From CAZHJA01 sp964532865 (GTDB lineage Bacteria; Patescibacteriota; Microgenomatia; UBA1406; GWC2-37-13), in the NCBI GenBank assembly GCA_964532865.1, contig CAZHJA010000031.1, positions 1-10,343 of the forward strand: a stretch of 10,343 nucleotides of DNA. Direction: 5' to 3'. Position 1 is the first letter of the stretch. Every line of letters begins with the position of its first letter. The notes beneath the pieces are model-generated. The model did not search any database. It saw only the letters and a list, made by a program, of their open reading frames with translations, and was not told the origin of the DNA. Shown one piece after another: positions 6,290 through 10,343 of the stretch. Position numbers and translations under genes: made by a program.

Positions 6290-7069
6290 TCATTGCATAA
6301 AATACTCTTGAGGGATGATTAATATACGAACAGCAGAATAGCGATTGTCTTCTTGTTTTTGCCCTGATTGTTTTACAACAAAATGAATTGTATCTCCCTC
6401 TTTTATTTTTGAAAATCCCATTTTCTCAAACTCAAGGCTTTTTAGATTTAACATTAATTGTTTTGTATATGACTCAATATCAAGAGTATAGTTTTCCTTA
6501 GCTGTTGTTAAAATTTTAATATTATAATCATTATTATTTATCTCTGTGATATTTCCTAAATCTATTAAATATGATTCGTCAATATACATAAAATTGGCTA
6601 AAACTTCTTTGTCATTAATTTCTCCTGTTACAATAATATAGTCTTCCTTTTCAATATTTTCAAAATCAATTTCTTGTTTATTATCTTTATTTATCTGAAA
6701 ATATTTAGTTAATGCCTCATCAATTATAATGTTATATTCTTCTTCATCAGAAGATTTAATTGTTAATGAATCTTTGTCCTTTTTTTCAACTATCCCAGCA
6801 ATTGCCTTATTATTCTCCTTTCTTTTCTCAGATACTTTTGTTTCAATCCTATCTTTTAGGTCTTCAATTTCTTTTTCTTCCTGTTTATCTAAATCAGATA
6901 CTTTTTCTTTAGTCTCGGAACTGTCTGTTGCTGTTTTTGTAGGAGTTTTTGTAGGAACAACTATATTAGGATCCGCAGATAAAGCAAATGTTTTTATTGA
7001 ATTACTAAAAGAATATACGGTAATAATAAAAAATGCTGCAATAATCAATAAAGCAATAAGTTTATTCAT
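6290..7069 (-). CDS. Membrane-anchored or secreted beta-rich protein (259 aa), DUF5666-like
   Basis: An N-terminal hydrophobic segment (about residues 4-22, LIALLIIAAFFIITVYSF) precedes TFALSA, so it is a signal peptide or membrane anchor. Next come a Thr/Pro-rich linker (VPTKTPTKTATDSS, about 37-51), a highly charged stretch likely to be a helix or coiled coil (about 53-88), and a beta-rich region (about 89-259). The latter holds repeated short modules (AIAGIVEKKDKDSLTIKSSD, then LGNITEINNNDYNIKILTT) that resemble the small beta-barrel units of DUF5666-type exported proteins; this assignment is by pattern only. Its ATG overlaps the stop of the upstream Ig-like gene (ATGA, 4 bp), indicating translational coupling, and secA follows 45 bp later. 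It should be displayed outside the membrane after Sec export. Function unknown. Confidence 0.8.
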   Translation of the reverse strand: MNKLIALLIIAAFFIITVYSFSNSIKTFALSADPNIVVPTKTPTKTATDSSETKEKVSDLDKQEEKEIEDLKDRIETKVSEKRKENNKAIAGIVEKKDKDSLTIKSSDEEEYNIIIDEALTKYFQINKDNKQEIDFENIEKEDYIIVTGEINDKEVLANFMYIDESYLIDLGNITEINNNDYNIKILTTAKENYTLDIESYTKQLMLNLKSLEFEKMGFSKIKEGDTIHFVVKQSGQKQEDNRYSAVRILIIPQEYFMQ

Positions 7070-7497
7070 AACTGTTCATCTAGGTAATAAACTTTTAATT
7101 CTTTTTCCTGAATTTTTGACTGAGTATCTTTTGAATAAGCAGTTACTTTAATATTATTTTCACCTAATGCTAGGATAAAATCTACTTCAAATGTCTCTTT
7201 TTCATTTTTTATTACTTTATAATCAACAGAAGACTCAATTATTATAAGAGAGTCTTTTGTGGCTTTACCTTTTATTGTAATTTCCTTTTCTTCTACAATT
7301 TCTCTATCTTGTGGATTTTCAATTTCAAGAGGACAAGAAGACATATCTAATGCTGCTTTTGGAGTAATAGTAATAGATGAGGTCATTGTTTTATTTTTGT
7401 CCATTTGGCTTTCTTTATTTTTTGCTAAAATAAATACAGCTACTAAACCCCCAAGAACTATTCCAAAAACTATTGCAATTATTGCTTCTTTTTTCAT
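7066..7497 (-). CDS. Membrane-anchored protein with one Ig-like domain (143 aa)
   Basis: The protein starts MKKEAIIAIVFGIVLGG, with a single hydrophobic helix at about residues 5-25, so it is probably anchored with its C-terminus outside. After a polar Ser/Thr linker, residues about 56-138 form a bacterial Ig-like (glucodextranase B / Big type) domain. The signature elements are PLEIENPQDREIVEEKEITI, IKGKATKDS, a FEVDFILALGENNIKVTAY strand pair and KELKVYY. Such domains usually act in surface adhesion or as spacers. An ATG at 7518 would add seven residues (MVFFINH) and lies only seven bases after the naxD stop. I prefer 7497 because a lysine-rich start directly before the helix is typical of membrane anchors, but the longer form is possible. 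A lone Cys55 is too far in to be a lipobox. It overlaps the next gene by 4 bp. Confidence 0.8.
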   Translation of the reverse strand: MKKEAIIAIVFGIVLGGLVAVFILAKNKESQMDKNKTMTSSITITPKAALDMSSCPLEIENPQDREIVEEKEITIKGKATKDSLIIIESSVDYKVIKNEKETFEVDFILALGENNIKVTAYSKDTQSKIQEKELKVYYLDEQL

Positions 7498-7525
7498 ATG
7501 GTTTATAAAAAATACCAAATAATAC

Positions 7526-8470
7526 TCAATCTAACAATATACCTTTAAATACAGATGGTATTGTATTTATCACGTTATCTATATTATACCAATACCCTTT
7601 TGATTTAAAAAGCATATCACTTGTGCGCTTTAAAATGTATGACGACAATATACATGAATCAAAAGAATTATTTCTACAATAAAATGACGTTGTAAGTCCT
7701 GCTAAAATATCTCCAGTGCCTCCTTTTGTCAGTCCTTGATTTCCTCCATGAATTACTGCCACTTGCTTTCCATCTGAAACAATATCTACTATTGATTTTA
7801 AAAGTATAGTTACATTATATTTTTGAGCCTTTTCTTTTACAATTTTAGCTTTTTCTTCATGAGACTTATACGCCAATGAAGTTTCAAATAGTTTTTCAAA
7901 TTCTCTGCTGTGAGGTGTTAATATTGCTTGATTTCTTAATTTTAAAAGCCACTGCCTATTCATCATTTGCAATGCTCCTGCATCAAATACATATTTTTTT
8001 TCAGGAAAAGATGCAGTAAGATATTTTGTCAAAAAATATGTATATTTTGCTTCATTCTCAATTTTAAGTAATTTTACAAAGTCAAGACTTTCTCTTTCCC
8101 AAGTCTCTTCTTTCTTTCCTCTTACCATTCCAGGCCCAATAAGCACCACATTATCTTCTTTTACATAATCTAATAAGTTTTCTTTTGCAATTACCATTCC
8201 ATTTTGAAACTTACTTTTTAATCCTAATAAAATCTTATTATTCTCTTTTGTAGATGAATAATGAACCATGTCTACAAAATGAGAAGAGATTTCTGCAGCC
8301 CAAATAGATGCTGAATGAAATAATGAAGAGCCTCCAATTATTAATATCTTGCCGTTTTCTCCTTTATGTGAATTTTTCTTTGAAATAGAAAACTTATTTA
8401 ACAAATCATCAATAGAAGACTTATTTTTTGAATATATATTTAATATTATTTTCTTTTTATTATTTACCAT
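7526..8470 (-). CDS. naxD: ADP/ATP-dependent NAD(P)H-hydrate dehydratase (YjeF C-terminal type, 314 aa)
   Basis: NaxD repairs hydrated NADH and NADPH (NAD(P)HX) back to NAD(P)H using ADP or ATP, and acts in the cytoplasm. The ribokinase-like fold is shown by SHKGENGKILIIGGS (about 34-48), VVLIGPGM (108-115), VFDAGAL (161-167), ILTPHSREFEKLF (183-195), TILLKSIVDIV and the nucleotide-binding GNQGLTKGGTGDILAG (243-258, with GGTGD at 250-254). The catalytic-loop GTGD is intact. The usual N-terminal epimerase domain (NaxE) of bifunctional YjeF proteins is absent, so epimerisation would need a separate gene or occur spontaneously. The N-terminal 25 residues are Lys/Ile-rich and not typical of the family. 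It is first in the leftward cluster and divergent from alaS with only 19 bp between starts. Confidence 0.92.
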   Translation of the reverse strand: MVNNKKKIILNIYSKNKSSIDDLLNKFSISKKNSHKGENGKILIIGGSSLFHSASIWAAEISSHFVDMVHYSSTKENNKILLGLKSKFQNGMVIAKENLLDYVKEDNVVLIGPGMVRGKKEETWERESLDFVKLLKIENEAKYTYFLTKYLTASFPEKKYVFDAGALQMMNRQWLLKLRNQAILTPHSREFEKLFETSLAYKSHEEKAKIVKEKAQKYNVTILLKSIVDIVSDGKQVAVIHGGNQGLTKGGTGDILAGLTTSFYCRNNSFDSCILSSYILKRTSDMLFKSKGYWYNIDNVINTIPSVFKGILLD

Positions 8471-8472
8471 TT

Positions 8473-8481
8473 TGATATAAT
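8473..8481 (+). promoter_or_regulatory. Extended -10 promoter for alaS (half of a bidirectional promoter)
   Basis: TGATATAAT ends eight bases before the alaS ATG at 8490. It has TG plus a perfect TATAAT, and no convincing -35. The TATAAT overlaps the minus-strand TATAAT of naxD in the palindrome TATAATTATA (8476-8485). A leaderless or nearly leaderless alaS mRNA is predicted. Confidence 0.6.
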
Positions 8482-8485
8482 TATA
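8480..8485 (-). promoter_or_regulatory. -10 element for naxD and its operon (other half of the bidirectional promoter)
   Basis: On the minus strand TATAAT (8485-8480) is followed by nine bases and the naxD ATG at 8470. It shares bases 8480 and 8481 with the alaS -10. No clear -35 lies within the start of alaS. This is the only good promoter upstream of the naxD-to-secA cluster. Confidence 0.55.
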
Positions 8486-8489
8486 CTCT

Positions 8490-10343
8490 ATGCATTTTAC
8501 ACATAGAAAGCTTAGACAAATATTTTCTGACTTTTGGAAATCAAAAAATCATAAAGAAATTGCTTCAATCTCTCTTATTCCTGAAAACGATCCAACAACT
8601 CTTTTTACTGGATTTGGAATGCAACAATTAGTTCCATTTCTTTTAGGTGAAAAACACCCACTAGGTAAACGATTATACAATATTCAGCCGTGTTTTAGGT
8701 CTGAAGATATTGAAGAAGTAGGAGATAATAGACATACAGTTTTTTTTGAAATGATGGGCAATTGGTCGCTTGGAGATTATTTCAAGGAAGAACAAATCTC
8801 TATGCTTTTTGAATTTCTTATTGAAAAAATAGGGTTAAATCCTAATAAACTCTATGTAAGTGCTTTTTTAGGAGAAAAAAATATTCCAAAGGATAATGAA
8901 ACAATTCAAGTAACAAAACAAGTGTTTAAAAAATATAAAGTTAATGCAGAAATTAATAAAAGAATTTTTCTTTATGGATCTGGTGAAAACTGGTGGTCAA
9001 GATCAGGAACTCCAAATGATATGCCTCCTGGTGAACCAGGAGGGCCTGATTCAGAAATATTTTATGATTTTGGGAAAGAACATAAAATACATGAAAATTC
9101 TAAGTATAAAAATAATAAGTGTCATATTAATTGCCAATGTGGAAGATTTCTTGAAATTGGAAATTCTGTTTTTATGCAGTACTTGAAAAACAAAGATAAA
9201 AGTTTTTCTCCTCTTCCTAACAAAAATATTGACTTTGGAGGAGGATTGGAAAGAATTCTTATGGCAGTAAATAATGAGCCTGATGTATTTAAGCTTGATG
9301 TGTTTGAACCATTAATTGAAAGTATAAAAAAGTTATCAAATAAAGAATATAAGGGAAAGAATATGCAGAGCATGAGAGTAATTGCAGATCATATTAAAAC
9401 TGCTGTATTTATGGCAAAAGAAGGACTTATACCTTCAAATAAAGAGCAAGGATATTTTATGAGGCGATTAATTAGAAAAGCTGTAGTTAAGATGAGACAG
9501 TTGAATATTATGCAACGAGATGGAATTGAAATAATTATTCGTCTTTGTAAAGATATTGTAAATATCTACAAAGACATATATTTTAAAGATTTAAAAGAAA
9601 CAGATTTAATAGATATATACACCTCAATAGGAGAAGAGGTTGAGAAATTTTCAACAATAATTAATAAAACATCAGATAAGCTTACATCAAAAATACAGGG
9701 AGAAGAAAATAAAGGCAAGTTCCTATTTAATTTAAAACAAACATATGGCTTTCCATATGAAATTGCAATAGATTATTTGCAGGAAATGAAAATAATTAAA
9801 GAGGAAGAGGAGGAAAAAATAAAAGAAGAATACTTATCTGAATTTAAAAAACATCAAAAACAATCAAGAACTTCATCTTCTGGTATGTTTAAAGGAGGTC
9901 TTGCAGATCAGACTGAACAAACAATAAAATATCATACTGCATCCCATCTTATACATCAGGCATTATTTGATGTTTTGGGTAAAGATATTAAACAAAAAGG
10001 ATCAAATATCACTGGAGAAAGACTAAGATTTGATTTCCATTCTTTGAAAAAAATAGGCGAAGAAGAAATAAAAAAGGTTGAGGATATTGTAAACGACAAT
10101 ATTAAAAAAAATCTAAAAGTAACTTTTGAAGAGATGTCAAAAGAAAAGGCTTTACAAATAGGGGCAAAAGCATTTTTTAAACAAAGGTATCCAGATAAAG
10201 TAAAAGTGTATTCAATAGACAAATTTTCAAAAGAGATATGTAATGGGCCTCATGTAAAAAGTACAGAAGAAATTGGAGAAATTAAAGTGTATAAAATTAA
10301 AAAAATAGGAAAAGATACTTACAGAATATATGGAAAGAATATA
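8490..10343 (+). CDS. alaS: Alanyl-tRNA synthetase, short form, open at the window edge (618 aa seen)
   Basis: AlaS charges tRNA-Ala with alanine. The aminoacylation domain is recognisable from CFRSEDIEEVGDNRHTVFFE (68-87), MMGNWSLGDYF (88-98), GEPGGPDSEIFYDFG (181-195), CQCGRFLEIGNSVFMQY (215-231) and the class II motif 3 FGGGLERI (249-256). The editing domain has the metal ligands HTASH (482-486) and CNGPH (584-588), so mischarged Ser/Gly-tRNA editing should be retained. The GEPGGPDSE and FLEIGNSVFMQ forms are typical, as I recall, of CPR bacteria. All 618 codons to the last base are open. The sequence has reached the end of the editing domain (KIGKDTYRIYGKNI), where short AlaS proteins stop, so few residues are probably missing and the C-Ala domain is probably absent (E. 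coli AlaS is about 876 aa). The start at 8490 is set by the -10 at 8476-8481. Confidence 0.96.
   Translation, partial: MHFTHRKLRQIFSDFWKSKNHKEIASISLIPENDPTTLFTGFGMQQLVPFLLGEKHPLGKRLYNIQPCFRSEDIEEVGDNRHTVFFEMMGNWSLGDYFKEEQISMLFEFLIEKIGLNPNKLYVSAFLGEKNIPKDNETIQVTKQVFKKYKVNAEINKRIFLYGSGENWWSRSGTPNDMPPGEPGGPDSEIFYDFGKEHKIHENSKYKNNKCHINCQCGRFLEIGNSVFMQYLKNKDKSFSPLPNKNIDFGGGLERILMAVNNEPDVFKLDVFEPLIESIKKLSNKEYKGKNMQSMRVIADHIKTAVFMAKEGLIPSNKEQGYFMRRLIRKAVVKMRQLNIMQRDGIEIIIRLCKDIVNIYKDIYFKDLKETDLIDIYTSIGEEVEKFSTIINKTSDKLTSKIQGEENKGKFLFNLKQTYGFPYEIAIDYLQEMKIIKEEEEEKIKEEYLSEFKKHQKQSRTSSSGMFKGGLADQTEQTIKYHTASHLIHQALFDVLGKDIKQKGSNITGERLRFDFHSLKKIGEEEIKKVEDIVNDNIKKNLKVTFEEMSKEKALQIGAKAFFKQRYPDKVKVYSIDKFSKEICNGPHVKSTEEIGEIKVYKIKKIGKDTYRIYGKNI

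Noticed and set aside
6729..7151. 140-codon plus-strand frame opposite the two membrane-protein genes (also 7259-7522)
   Set aside because: Antisense to well-supported genes; its hydrophobic look comes from reading Lys/Glu-rich codons backwards.
9122..10222. Minus-strand frames opposite alaS (9122-9373 and 9956-10222)
   Set aside because: They overlap conserved AlaS motifs on the other strand and have no start signals.
1..10343. Recoded UGA (glycine) genetic code as in some CPR lineages
   Set aside because: TGA terminates naxD and both membrane-protein genes at sensible ends, and no in-frame TGA is needed in secA or alaS.

Overview
The window is AT-rich bacterial DNA using the standard bacterial code: TGA is the stop of several genes here, so it is not a UGA-recoding lineage. 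It most resembles a Candidate Phyla Radiation (Patescibacteria) genome, perhaps Microgenomates. The reasons are a short alanyl-tRNA synthetase of the GEPGGPDSE type that appears to lack the C-terminal C-Ala domain, very tight gene packing, no convincing Shine-Dalgarno sequences, and start codons lying directly downstream of -10 elements (leaderless or nearly leaderless transcripts). The phylum is inference; no rRNA or other phylogenetic marker was compared.

Left part (1-3442): three small genes of unknown function (140-403 +, 450-749 -, 3077-3358 +) surround two perfectly tandem copies of an 1130-bp DDE-transposase insertion sequence (793-1922 and 1928-3057). The 5-bp sequence AATAT stands before, between and after the copies, so the layout is AATAT-IS-AATAT-IS-AATAT. 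The insertion lies between the divergent genes at 749 and 3077. It separates a -35-like element from the extended -10 of the right-hand gene and leaves the promoter of the left-hand gene intact. Each IS encodes a helix-turn-helix ORF and a DDE-integrase ORF in different frames, joined only by a +1 shift. The DDE ORF has no stop codon inside the element.

Middle and right part (3443-8470, minus strand): a probable operon in the order naxD (NAD(P)H-hydrate dehydratase), a membrane-anchored Ig-like protein, a membrane-anchored or secreted beta-rich protein, then secA. The two middle genes overlap by 4 bp, and both products should be Sec-dependent. secA is complete, with ATPase motifs and the C-terminal zinc motif.

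Right edge (8490-10343, plus strand): alaS, divergent from naxD. Only 19 bp separate the two start codons, and this gap holds a perfect 10-bp palindrome (TATAATTATA) that gives a TATAAT element on each strand, a compact bidirectional promoter. alaS runs open to the last base of the window.

No tRNA, rRNA, CRISPR array, convincing terminator or known defence system was seen. The points that most deserve follow-up are the tandem IS with its unusual coding arrangement, the TGATAnTAT/TGATATAAT promoter pattern placed right at start codons, and the membrane-protein pair encoded with naxD and secA.
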